Assembly: GCA_032358165.1 (NCBI GenBank)
Contig: JAALGY010000019.1
Coordinates: 558,001-622,000 of the forward strand
Direction of reading: 5' to 3'
DNA: 64,000 nt
Origin: Diplosphaera chodatii
Taxonomy: Eukaryota; Chlorophyta; Trebouxiophyceae; Prasiolales; Stichococcaceae
Both the position numbers and the translations under genes were made by a program. Each line of letters begins with the position of its first letter. The stretch's first letter is position 1. Of the stretch, positions 51,707 to 63,400 are shown one piece after another. The notes under the pieces were generated by a model, which saw only the letters and a program-made list of their open reading frames with translations, did no database searches and was not told the origin of the DNA.

Positions 51707-54634
51707 ATGCCTGACGCTGTGCCGTCTGACAGTGCGGGCCCTTCGGCACCTGAACTGACGGCTCCAGAGCCTGGCACTGCGCTGCAGACCTGCGCGCCTC
51801 GTGCTCCTCGAGGTCTGATCGCCAACAAAGCAAAGCGCTTGGAGTTCTGCAACGAAAACCTCGAAATAGCAGTAAAAGCGCTGGAAACGTGTTCTAGGCG
51901 GTGTGGTGCAAACTTCTTGCTCTGCACTCTTGATATAGACGCAGCCGGCCATCAGCGGGTTCTATCTCATGCAACGAAGTCACTGGAGGGCTTGCTCGAT
52001 GATATACAGCCCAAGACAGCGTTGCCAGCTCATGTGCGAGCAGCGGAGGGTGCTCGACGCCTGGCGAGGGCTCGAGCTGCGGACTTTGGCTCTCTGGACA
52101 TCAAGCTGTTGAGGCGTGTAGTCTGTGAGCTGCTGGATCAGCTCATGCCGGACCGCAAGGGCACCCTGCCCTACAGCGCCTCAGGCGAGGCGATCACTCC
52201 GGAGGATGTGCAAGACATGTACAAATGGTTTCCTGCGGCAGCCATTGACAGCTGGCGATCGCCAACCGCCTGGTCCGGCTCAGAACTCAAGGCAGTTGCC
52301 GCTGCGGCGGTGCGGACAGCGGGGTTCATGCGGGTGGCCTTGCCACGACTGCTGCGCAAGCTGCGGCTGCGGATCAAGGATGAGGCTGAGGTAGATTGCG
52401 CGCTGCAGCAGTTGGCCCGCACGCCAGCGCAACCAGCAGTACCGACTGTGGAGCAGATACAGCAGTCAGATGTCCCTGAGGCACAGGACCAGCCAGCTTC
52501 GGTGCCGCCTGAGATCCTCAACGGTGTGCCCTGCATCTCCTGCTGCCATTCAAAATATGACGTGCAACTGCATGTTTCGGGCATGGCTGATGCTCCAGCA
52601 TGTTCAGGGTTACCGGCTGCGGGTGTGGCTTCCAGCCTGGAGTGCGCATCCTGCTACAGCCATGCATGTGTGCATGCCGTCAAATAGTACACTTCGGTCT
52701 CAAGTGCGCGTTTCAAGTCATGTCTCGAACGGTGCAAAGCATGGTGTGGCTGCTGCATGTAGGTTCTGGTCATGAGCTGGTGGAAGGCGAAGGGGGCTTG
52801 CTGTTTTTGGGTGCAACAGCCAGCATTGGCAACATGCAGCGCGTTCGGGAGGCCGCCAAGCTGAGGCCGACTATCAACTTCACGATCAACAGTCGTGCAG
52901 TCGCTCTGAACGCGTTTTACAACGCACTGCAGGCCTGCGGTGGTGCGGTTGATGCGGTGAGGCATACTGCCAGAACCCTGAGTTGAGGCCATGTTCCTAC
53001 AGCTTCTTCATGCCTGCGGCGGCATAACCCCATTCTGATCTGTGAACTGCCAGCTCCTGTGATGCAGACGTTCGAAGTTCGCCATGGGGCTGCAGACCCG
53101 CTTCGCAAGGTCGCTGGATTGTTGGGCGTGGAGTGCAAGACTACATGGCGTACACGTCTGACCACGCTTTGGACCAAGGAACTCCGACAGTTTGTGCAAC
53201 ATCCAGGTGCAGTGTACTTGTTGTGTGTGCACGCCCGCTTGACACTTGTGGGTCGTCTGCCTATGGAATTCTGCTGCTGACACGTACATTCGTGCTGAAG
53301 CAGGTGCACCTCGGGCCACCGCTGACGATGCTGCAAGGCAGACATCGAATGCAGGTGCTGACAGCCCAGCACACTTTGCTGTATCAACTCTTACACGCTG
53401 GCACTATTCTCATACAACCATCTGGTGCATATGGATTACCGTTGCATGGAGTGTGTCCTTCACATCACGCTTGCACACAGGCACGACTGCCCAGGGCGAG
53501 CCGCAACCTACCCCACAACAGGGTCTTGCTGCTCTGCCGCCATCTGATGTCCTGGCTGGTGACGCCAGTGGCGGGGCTTCAGCCATGCACGGCGGGGAGG
53601 CAGGTGCGCAGGATCGCCTGCAAGGGAGCGTACCTACTTTGACCAGCTGTATCCTTGCTCATGCAAACAGCGATCATTCACTCTTGCAGGCAAGCTGTCT
53701 CTGCTTGCAGGGCCACAATGCAACGCTGCACAAGGAGAGGATGAGGTGCTGGCTGCAACGTCTGGATCAATGACAGCAGCAGCGCATGTCGATGTCTTGA
53801 CAACAACAGCGTCGGCGGTGGCAGCATGTGCAAACAGGCCAGTCAATGACATCTCAGCACTGGCAGCGCTGCCTGCTATGCGACGTGACATGGCAGGAAC
53901 AGCAGCACCTCGGCGTGCAGCTGTGGTGCCTGCTGTCGCTGTGCCAGATGCAGCTGCGCCAGGCCCTCATGCCGCTGCAGGCATGCCGTCAGCAATGCAG
54001 CCACTCACTGCATTCTTGACGCAGCCCAACGCTTCAGTGCTGATAGCGGCAACAGAAGCAGCAGCTGCAGTGTCGCTGCCGCTGACCGCACCAGACCCAG
54101 CATCTGCTGCACCAGCAAGCCAGTGTACACCACCAGGTCAGCAGCTGCTATCTATGTCACACCGCTACCACACTCAGCAACAGTGCATGCTTGAAGTCGA
54201 CGTGCCATAGCTGAACCTGACGTTCTGGCTGCGCAGAGCGTGCCGCAGGACTGCATGTCTCGTGGCCTTCCCCTGTGGTGACTGGCTGCTCGTACCTGCA
54301 AGAGCAGCCGCAGCCACAGCCGCAGCCGCAGCCGCAGCCACCGCCGCAGCCGCAGCAGCCGCAGCAACAGCGCAAACGCAGCCATGTACTCCAGCTTCAG
54401 TCAAGTAGGCATTGTCTGCAGGCGTGCTGCCATACCCATCAGAACTTGAGAACTGGGCTCCTCTGAGGCTTTGCATCATCAACCGACGATTACTCGCAAC
54501 TACAGGCTTACAGCACCTGCTATGCCTTTGCAGCACGGACATCGCCTAGGAAGCGCCCGCGTCCACCGGAGACGGCTGGGGTAGTCTCGAGAAGTGGTCG
54601 TAGCGTGCGGCCGCCGCCATGCTATGACCCTTGA
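51707..54634 (+). CDS. Transposon-borne gene of unknown function (633 aa)
   Basis: Not recognised. Eight exons close in phase (51707-52523, 52763-52956, 53068-53206, 53304-53354, 53481-53603, 53711-54136, 54211-54277, 54550-54634). The large first exon encodes an alpha-helical, Arg/Leu/Ala-rich region with possible folded blocks: LIANKAKRLEFCNENLEIAV, GSLDIKLLRRVVCELLDQL, PEDVQDMYKWFP, WSGSELKAVAAAAVRTAGFM and LLRKLRLRIKDEAEVDCAL. Exon 2 continues GGLLFLGATASIGN..FTINSRAVALNAFYNALQ; exon 3 has TTLWTKELRQFVQH. The middle is Ala/Pro/Thr-rich and disordered. The last exon gives WKRPRPPETAG and ends GRSVRPPPCYDP, a basic nuclear-type tail. Position inside intact terminal repeats makes it cargo or an accessory transposition protein. 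Well-formed introns and an open frame suggest it is or was expressed. Confidence 0.75.
54299..54372 (+). repeat. (CAGCCR)n-like trinucleotide/hexanucleotide tract
   Basis: A run of CAGCCG/CAGCCA units with CAG interruptions, in the last intron of the transposon-borne gene. Including it as an exon breaks the frame (a TGA forms at the junction), so I treat it as intronic. Confidence 0.8.
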
Positions 54635-56468
54635 TGGATACAATTTCAACCTGCACTGTGCATCGCAACACTACTGACATGCAGCTTATATCAGATTTTC
54701 GTTTATCAAAGCACAGATACAAAATTGGTAAAGTGCAGAGTACGGTCAACGCATTGCTCCTGTCTTCTCGCATCACCCAGATGCAGCCGTCTAATTTGTC
54801 GTTGCTGCGACCGGGAAGCGATGTAGATATCATCACTGCCACTGCAGAGTGTGGCTTTCAAGTCAGACCAGCGCATCCATATGTACATGGGATGCACTGC
54901 ACAATTGCAAACATGACTTTGCATGACGAGTACAGTACCTGGACTCCCACTGTTGTGAAGAGGACAGCCTGGTGCATAACCTTCGGATGATGGCCTGTGC
55001 AGATACATCAAACGGTTCTAATGCATACGATACCGAGGTCAGTCCCCCTAACAATCGAGGCTTGGCGTTTGCAATGTGACACCAAGGCTCCCAGGCTGCA
55101 TCCGCCATGTGGTGTGCACCAAACAAGATGGCATGGCGGTCATTTGATGACACCCCTGTACAATGACACTCTGGCATTGCATCTCGGTGACAGCACTAGA
55201 ACCGTGAGCTCTGCAGCCAACGCTCTGCGTTAAGGAACAGCCACATGAGCTCACTGGAACCCTGATGTCAATGATTGTCCCCCTAGCGCTGCATGGGCGT
55301 CTGATTGGCCGGCGTACTCAGACCATGTGTTACTGCTCGCTGCCTTCTGTCTCCATCACACTGATTAAGAAGCTGCTCCTCCTGCAACAGGTGGCTTTGC
55401 CTGGCCCTGCGGCTAATGTGCAGTTTGTACGCTGCTGCAAAGCCAGCCAAGCATATGCATGCCAGAGCGGTATCAGCATTTCAGCATTTGAGGTCAGTGT
55501 ACCGGTTGGCCTCAGATATTGCAATGTGAATATCCACTGCGAGTCCAACTTTGTAGTGTCCTCCCAGGCCAGGCATGCCATCTGATCGTGAGCCTGCATC
55601 AGGCAGCCTGGGCAGACTTGGAACTCACACAACAGTAAGAACACAACAAACGTATCGCATGCATGAGAGCCACATGTTAGTCGTGATACATGCCCGGCGC
55701 TCGCTATTGTGTGCGCCTGAAGACTTGTCAAGTGAGGCAATGACTGTATCAGCCACATAGCACAATCCAGTCAACATTCAACTTGTTACCATCAACGGCG
55801 CAATGTAGCAGATGCAACAGATTGTATCCTGGAGCAAGTGGCTATGAAAGTCTGGACTGGCCGTTGATGCGCACACAACTCACCCTGCGTCAACCGTAAC
55901 CCACAGTCAGTATCCCCAGCACTTGAACCTTTGTCCAGACTGCTTGCGATCTTTGTTGCCACCGTGAAAGCATCTGTAATTGGCTGGACACTTGCCTGGA
56001 GCTGCGGGCATTGCCGCTGCGCAACTGCCTGCCATCTGCTACCAACCAGATAGATATTGACAAGAACTAAGTGGGCCTTCGGCTGTTGTTGCAGGACACG
56101 ACCTCGAACGGTGCTTTGTCTTGCATTCACAGCGTTGTGGCCGATGATGCTGGTCACAATGACTATGCATGCATGTGCAGGCAGGGAGAACACTGCAACT
56201 TCTGGGATGTGCATGGCCATGCACTCACCGCCGAATTAAGCATGCGATTCATGTCGGTGCACACATATTGTAGTATTGACAGTCCATGAATGTCACCAGA
56301 ACGTAGTAGTATCAGAGCAGGTGCAGTGATTTGGCTTGCTTCATCAGCTCTTATGTAGGTTAGGTAGATACTAGACATGATGTCAGGTCATCGAGTGCGC
56401 TTGCTTCGTGTATTGGTAAACATCATCCGTTGTAACTGGGTCATCTGTCGAGCAGTGTCGAGCAGAAC
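54635..56468. other. Internal spacer of the transposon
   Basis: About 1.8 kb between the tail-to-tail element genes. It is AT-richer, and frames such as 54631-54990 (+) and 55330-55758 (-) have no domain content. I see no gene here, though a short or decayed exon cannot be excluded. Confidence 0.5.
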
Positions 56469-59400
56469 TTACACGAAGGTCACACCCTGCTGCAACAGCA
56501 CCTGTGCACGGTTCATTCTGTACAGCCTGAAGCGCATGAACCGCATGAAAGTGATCTGATCCATGTAGGCAACCTGATACTCCAGCCGCCGCAGCGCCGA
56601 ATTCTTCTGCTCTGCCAGCGGCGAGTTGGTGACCTTCGGGTAGTTGCCTGAACGGTAACCCTGGGAGCAGTTGGTGTGGTCACGGTAGTGCAACTCGTCA
56701 ATCAGGAACTGGGTGCGGCTGAAGTGCTGTGGCTCGCGCCCTTGACGAAGAGGTGCACGTTGCAGCCGTTGTCCATCATGAACAGGTCTGGCGGCTGCTG
56801 CAGGTGGGTGTACAGCAGCTCGAAGATGGTGCGCGGCGACTCCGAATCTGGCATGATGGCAAACATCAAGCACTTGCTGCAGTGCATGCACCACAGAAGC
56901 ATGATGCCAGGGATCAGCTGCATGGTGCTGCGCTGCCACTTGTTGCAGCTGCTGCCGACGGACATGCCCATGCTGTACTGATCAGCCATGTACAGCCGCA
57001 GCCGCCGCGCCACCTGACTGCCGCCATCCGGACTGTGATGCCATGGTTCAGCATATGCGCCGCTGCAGATGCCGGTCCGCAGCATCGACTCCTCATTTGA
57101 CCACAGGTGCGGTGCCCTGCTGCCAGTGCCCCTCCTGCCGTTGGGCGCTGGCGGCGGGCGCGGCTGATCGCCACGCAGGTCAAGACGTGTTGCTGCAGCA
57201 ACACGCACAAGATCTGGCTCCACAGACCGCCGCGCCACCTGCATCATAGGGACAACGGATGGGCCAGATCTGAGGCAAGATTTGACAGAACTGCATGACC
57301 AGAACAGGTCTCAACAAGCCCTAGTATCGTAACTTTTCTTCAGCATCACACCGACCTCCAGCAGGGCTGCCAGGAAGTCGTGGATGCCTGCCGGGAGCTC
57401 CGCATTGCCAAGGCTGGGGCGCACCGCGTCATACAGCAGCGGGCTCTGGTGACGCAGGTGACGCTCGTGCGCTGCGCTGAGCATTGTGCCCTCAAGCAGT
57501 GCGTCAATGCTGTCCCACAGCGCAGGTGGCAGCAGCTGGTCTGCTGGTGCTGTGCTGCCAAGGCTGTGGAGGACAGGCCGCCAATGCTTTACTGCCAGCA
57601 CCTTGTCGTTAGCGGCGGACTCTGTCGTCTGCAGGAATGGCAGCAGGGTGCGCTGCTGTGAGGTGTCTGGCAGCGCGCTGATGCTGTCTTTGAGCTGCTG
57701 GAGGGCAGCTGGTGTGAGGCCGCCGCTGGTGGAGCTGCCAAACAACAGCAGCTGCTTACGAATTGATGGCTGCACCACAAAGAGCCGCGTCTGCAGTGTG
57801 TTGCCTGCCACTCTACAACTGTTGGCGGCAGTCTCATGCGGCCGCTCAATGAAGCAGTGCTTTGACTTCATGCCAATGGCAATGGCGTCAGCTGTGTACC
57901 AGCGTGGCGCGCAGCTGCAGCTGTAACCACCGTGCCAATCAATCTGCATGAGGTCCATGAGATCGAAGCAGGCCTGCTGGAAGGCGTGACGGAAGCTGTC
58001 CAGCCAGTGCTGCAGCTGTGCCCGAGGCGCGCTGCACAGCACACATGCATGTACTGTAAGTGGCATGTGGCTGGAGCAGCGGCAACTCGTCGACCTCGAT
58101 TGAATGCACTGTGCCAGGCTTCATCAGGCTCACCTCTTGTATGCCTTCAGTGCCTCACTCCAAAAGCCATGGAATGTGACGCTGCGGTGGCTGCTGCAAG
58201 CGTCCACCCAGGCATACATCAGGTCATGGCCGAACGCCAGGTGGGCTGTCTTCCGCAGCACGCCATGCTCGATGCCGTCCACCTCCAGCACGCCATCGCA
58301 GCCATCGGCTGTGCACAGGTAGTCCATGAAGGCTGTTTCGATGGCCGCGCCGCGCATGAAGACGAGGCTGCTGACCGGCTGCGGCTCACCCCAGCTGACA
58401 GTGCCACAGCTGCCACAGTGCTGCGACGTGTCAGGCTGGCATTGCTCTGGCAGCGCTCTTGCGCCGCGTTTTCGCTCTGCAGCCACCAGACCCCGAATCA
58501 GTGGAGGATCAGCAGCACCTTGTATGATGCACTGCTGCGAGCACATTCACAAGCAACAATCAGCCACGATAGGAAGGATGCAAATATCAGAAAGGGCTAG
58601 CTTGCTCACCCGTGTCAATGCTCAGAAGGGCGGCATCATCACGGAGGTCCTCCGGCAGGCGACGTCTGGACAGGCAAGTGCTGCGGCGCTGGCCGGTAGC
58701 ATAGTCGATGTCCTTTTCGACTTTGGCATCATAGCTGGACCAGTCGGCAGCCGCTGGGGCATTGTCGGCCGCATCGGACTGCGGGGCGACGTGCTGGGCA
58801 TGGTTGCAGCGCCAGTTGCCATTGGCGCAGGTGCAGCAGCGGCCGTTGGCATCCACAATGCCCCAGGTCTCAAAGCTGCTGCCAGGGCGTACAGCTCGCA
58901 TCCCATGCTGTGGCAGCTCTGTCACGATACTGCCGCCGTTGCACAGAAGCGCATCGTTGGCGGCATTCATCAGCTGTCGCAGGTGTTCCTGCCCTCCGAG
59001 GCTGTGCACAAGGTGCTCGCTGCATGGGCAGAGTGGTGGAGTATCGCCAAGCCAGGCAGCTGACTGTTGATCAGGCTTGTCGACGCCCTCCACCAGGTCA
59101 TACAGCCATTCATCGCTGCCAGTGCAGCTGCCGCCTTTGCACCAGCCCAGCAGCTGCTCGCGGTCCGCAAACTGGACAAATTGCAGGCCAATTACGGCCC
59201 AGCGCAGCTTGCGCTGCGGACCGGTGCGGAAGCTGCAGGCAAAGTCTGCTGCTTTGCGATTGGCGCTGACACGCACGAGCGGGCTGCTGGAGTGCTCGCT
59301 GAGTGCCGCTGCTAAATGTAGCGAGCCAGGCAGCTGCTGCAGTGACGCTGTGTGTCGGGCGTCTGTGCTGCTGCTGCGGTCTGCATCGTCGATGCTGCTG

Positions 59401-59912
59401 CCACCACCGCCGCCGCCGCTCGCAAAGAAGTCTTGCCATCGGTCGTCATCTGACTCGTCCAGCTGCATCTGCAGCGGCTCTGCATCTGAGTCTGCATCGC
59501 CGAGCGGTTGACGGCTGTCAGCTGCACTTGGGGCTGGCGCGGCTGCATGTTCCAGTTGTTGCCTGATCACGGGTGGGACGCCCGATGTCGCTTCTGGCGA
59601 CTCGCCAGCCGCTGGAGCTGCTACAGGGAAGTCTTCAGCGGCTGCGTATGCCTCAGGAAGGGGTAGCCGCAGGTTGGTCGCCGGATCGTACACCCATGCG
59701 GATGCATGGCAATCAGGCTCGGATGCAGCACACATCAGCCTTGCAATGATCCGCGGCGTATCCTGCACAGGACCCGTTATATGATATGAGAGATGCACAA
59801 GATGTGTCGAATCCACATACGGATCGGCCGTTCGCTGCCAACAGCCTTGCTTCTGGCAGAGGAGCATGCACACAACCTGCTTTAGAACAGCCCGCGGGGC
59901 AGGACGCACCAT
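56469..59912 (-). CDS. KDZ-family transposase with SWIM-like zinc cluster, apparently frameshifted
   Basis: DDE-type transposase of the Kyakuja-Dileera-Zisupton superfamily. Coding blocks on the minus strand: about 58610-59912, 58130-58546, about 57330-58066 and 56469 to about 57250. The N-terminal block ends with SFETWGIVDANGRCCTC and continues ANGNWRCNHAQHV, a SWIM-like CxC..CxH cluster. The middle holds a CxC-type segment WHGGYSCSCAPRWYTADAIA. The catalytic block reads LIPGIMLLWCMHCSKCLMFA, MPDSESPRTIFELLYTHL, FMMDNGCNVHLFVKG, then REPQHFSRTQFLIDELHYRD and SPLAEQKNSALRRLEYQVAY, with D, D and E in the positions known for this family. The last two blocks are in a different frame from DNGC: near 56740 one base appears to be missing within a G run and no acceptable intron fits. 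Intermediate exon borders are not resolved. Confidence 0.85.
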
Positions 59913-60086
59913 GCTGGAGTGCTGTGCTGGGTATGTGGCCTGATGCCTTGAAGTGCATGACGTGTCGGCACGAATTAGGCCCCGTAAGACGCACAGGCTG
60001 CCCCCGACCCGGTGCAGGTAGAGTCCTCAGGTTTGCTGCAACGGCTGCGTGTGCTAGCGCACCACGGCACAAACTGCGTCTTGGAT

Positions 60087-60263
60087 GTCAGAGAATGTTT
60101 TGAGCTTGGTTGCGCATGTTTGGGTGCTGTGTGCTGGCCGCACTTAGCCGCGTTCGCAGCTATCAATCTGCACTGGACCAGCTATCAATCGGCACAGCCC
60201 CACTGAAATTCTGCTATCAAAACCACCCTTTCTTGCCTAGTGTTAAGGTGCCCTACATGACTG
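60087..60263 (-). repeat. Right terminal inverted repeat (177 bp)
   Basis: Reverse complement of 51486-51662 with two mismatches. It ends CATGACTG against the right target-site copy. It lies about 175 bp upstream of the transposase start at 59912, so it may also carry the transposase promoter. Confidence 0.96.
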
Positions 60264-60270
60264 GCTGAGT
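60264..60270. repeat. Target-site duplication, right copy
   Basis: GCTGAGT, identical to 51479-51485 and immediately outside the right terminal inverted repeat. Confidence 0.85.
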
Positions 60271-60467
60271 CAGCAACCTGGCATGGTGGCCGCAGCTGCC
60301 TAATCTGGCGTTGGACGCACTGTTTCCATGGCAACCTGCTGAGGCAGGGTGCCGAATTCGCAGATCTGTGGCGGCATTGCTGCCGGCAACAGACACGTGA
60401 GGAATATGAAGATGTGCTTCATATTGCAGCATCCTGCTGACGTGACCCAGTGCAGCAGCCCTGCTTA

Positions 60468-63400
60468 TTACGCCTTGGTGACCAGGGCAGATGCCCGGTC
60501 AAATGCCCTCGCAAAATGCGCGATACTGCTGAACATCGCCTGCGGGTCTGCATCTGCAGACTCCCCGAGCCACTTCAGAAGCACCGTCACCTACGCCGAC
60601 AGGTGGGCAATGATACTTCAGCAGTGCCTGGCACCGTCTCAGGCAGATCAGCATACACACATGCAAGTGGATTGTGGCAGTGTGAACTCCACAATTTCGC
60701 CGCAGGGACAAGGTTCACCTGAAGCTGGACGTCCGCCGACAAGTCGAGCAGCTGCTCCCGCTGCTTCCTGACCTGCGTCAGGAAGCTCTCCAGCTGCACA
60801 GCAAAGCTGACCTGCACAATAAGGAAGCAGGCTGTACATTATTGATAGCGAGGCGTACTACTCGAAATCAGTTTGGGGCGAACAGAAACATGGCACGGCA
60901 TCAAGCAACGGCCGCTGGCGACTGGCACATCCTTGCCTCTTGTGCAGCTATCAGCGGGTGCTGCACAAGCTCCGGCGCCTCATTGCACACTGCCAGGAAG
61001 TCCAGCTGCCCAGACACTGGCCCTGGCTTGGTGGCACCTGCCGTCTTCTCAGGGGCAGATGCTGCCTGGCCATTCATTGCAAATGCTGCAGCATACTCTG
61101 AGACAGCTGGTTGCTGCAGGTCCCGCATGACCGGGCTGTCTGGCGCCCCAATGCCCAGGCTGTGGCTGGACGACAGGTGTGGCAGGACATCTCGCGACGT
61201 GCGCTTCCAAACCGGCGGTACCGCAAATGGCTCAGCTTTCAGACCTTGCTGATGCTCCTTGTCCAAGGCCTCGACACCAGCATCCAAGTCCCGCAGCGCC
61301 TCTGCCAGGCCACCCTGTAAACAATTGGGCCAATGCATCACAGCAGGCCTGCTTGCTACAGCGGCCATCCGATGCCATGCCTGTTGGACAAGGCGGTGCA
61401 GCAAGCGGCAGAGGTGCAGAGGAAGGCCATGTGGTGTTTTGCACGGCAGTGCAGCATATGCCAGAAAGTCGGTGTAGTACCTGCATCCGTGCGGCGGCCA
61501 GCTCAACAGCATTCAGCTCCTCGCTGAGTGGCCGCTGCTGGCTGCCATTGCTGCTGGTGGGCGCGCTCAGCCAGGCCACATAGTCGAGCAGGGTACGGAT
61601 GCGTGGCGCCACGACAGCGACAGCAGCTGGGAGCTCTGCTGCTGTGCTGGGCTGCACACCAGCACCGGGCTGTGCAGGAATGCTCGATGTGGCTGCTGCT
61701 GTATTGAGCGTGACCTGCACACACATATATGGAACAGTTTGGAACCTGCGCGAATCAGGCAGCAGGTCAAACCCGTGCTTTGTGATCAAGCAGCTTGCAA
61801 TGTTGCTGGTACCCATGCATGTTGGCTGCAAGGAGTGGATCAATCAAGGTGCGTCATACAGTGCAGCGAGTGCACCTTCAGGTTGGACAGCTTCTGCAGC
61901 GTGCCGACCGAAAAGCCCAGGGCCCCTGTGTGGGAGGTGCCCACGTTCAGGGCATTGCCAGCCGCCAATGTTGCCGCCAGCACCTGGCGCAGCCTCCCAC
62001 TCTCCCGCACCTTCAGAGTGCGAGTCTGAAGGTCTAGCACAGCCACATGCGATGCTCTGTGGGATAGTTTGCTCTCCGAAGTGGAGTGTGCTCAACGTCG
62101 GGGAGGCCTGCTCGCTGTGCCAGCCACGGCCACTCCTCACCTGGGCGCATGCGGCCTGCACGCACTGCAGTGCCGCCGTCGCGTCTGTCATGAGACCGGC
62201 GGCTTGACGCCTGAACAGCGAGCACTGCAGCTTTGCCGTCAGCCGTGGCACGCTTGCAAGGTGCGCCAGCACCTGTGACACGGCAATAGCTCATCTGTGA
62301 CCGCCTCCATGTAGGGCCGCCATGGGCGGCATGGCTGGTGTATCAATCATTTGTTGTTAGGTATTATTGTATTGCTTATGACATCTTACTGCCACACTGC
62401 TCACTGTGTATGCACCATCTATCCACCAGTACCTTTTCAGGGGGCGCCAGACCATGCAGCGTCCCATCATATGTGCGCATTGCTGCAACCTCCTCTTCAG
62501 TTGGGGCGACCTGCCAGCTTTATTAGGTTAGTAGACGCCGGTATCCAGAAACAGATAAAATCAGCATCTATACGTGCAGCACCATGCTGGAGCTCCTGAC
62601 CGAGGCTGAGACCATTGGCAGTGCTGCAGGACCTCAATCGAAAACTGTCCCTGCGTGGAAGATAGGCATGCGCTTCTTACCTGCAGCAGCAGGCTGAGCT
62701 TCTCGGCTGACAGGCGACTGTCATCAAGCACTGCAGCGCGAATCTCCTCATCAGACCATGCCGGGAACTGCGTCAGCATGATTGCTATGTTGTTCGCCCG
62801 GGCGATGCTGATGAAATGCACTGCCTTAAGCGCTGCCGCAGCTGCTGTGGAACCTGCAGTAAGGTGTAGTGATTACATGACGTGGGTCAGACCATCTGGC
62901 CGACAAAGCCATATGGCACTGTTCCAAATCAACTTCGGAGCTAACATAAGCTGATCGTTGATGCCATGGTTGCGTCTGGAACTCAGTCGTGACACGAGAC
63001 AGACTCGCCTGAGGTTCGCCGCAGCGGTGTACGGGCGTGCACGGCAAACAGATGCGCCAGGAGTGCAGCCTGCTCCTTTGTCAGCGGTGGCAGCGGTGTC
63101 GGCAACTCCTCCCAAACTGTCCCTCGCCGCCGTGGCACCTATCGCCCAACCATGCATCCTTCAGCATGCTCACCTTAACACACACAACCAAGTGCCCTGG
63201 CCAAGCAATTGGTCGATATTCACGAGCAAGCTGGGTCACCTTGGTCCAGTGCAATATGCGGAATTTCGGTCGTGAGTCTCGCTGCGCCACCACATCATCT
63301 TGCTCTGGTGCTCCGACAGCGCCTTTTGCATCCATAGCCGGTGTAATGATGTTCACCACCGCTGCTGTGCTGGCACCAGCAGGAGTGAACGAACTGCTGG

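Larger units (their letters stand above)
51486..60263. mobile_element. KDZ (Kyakuja-Dileera-Zisupton) class DNA transposon, 8778 bp
   Basis: A complete cut-and-paste element is outlined by 177-bp terminal inverted repeats (51486-51662 and 60087-60263, 175 of 177 identical) and flanking 7-bp direct repeats GCTGAGT. It carries a minus-strand transposase of the KDZ type (56469 to about 59912) and a plus-strand multi-exon gene of unknown function (51707-54634) that starts 45 bp inside the left repeat. The element lies between two host genes on the minus strand, about 400 bp upstream of the oxidoreductase and 200 bp beyond the formin stop. Near-identity of the repeats points to recent activity. 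The transposase frame break near 56740 suggests this copy may no longer be autonomous. Confidence 0.92.

Noticed and set aside
54275..54466. Gln/Pro-repeat exon (QPQPQP) in the transposon-borne gene
   Set aside because: Joining it to the preceding exon creates a stop, while the exon at 54550 joins in phase and ends the protein cleanly.
54631..55758. Frames in the spacer of the transposon as a third element gene
   Set aside because: Low GC, no motifs, and no consistent set of splice sites on either strand.
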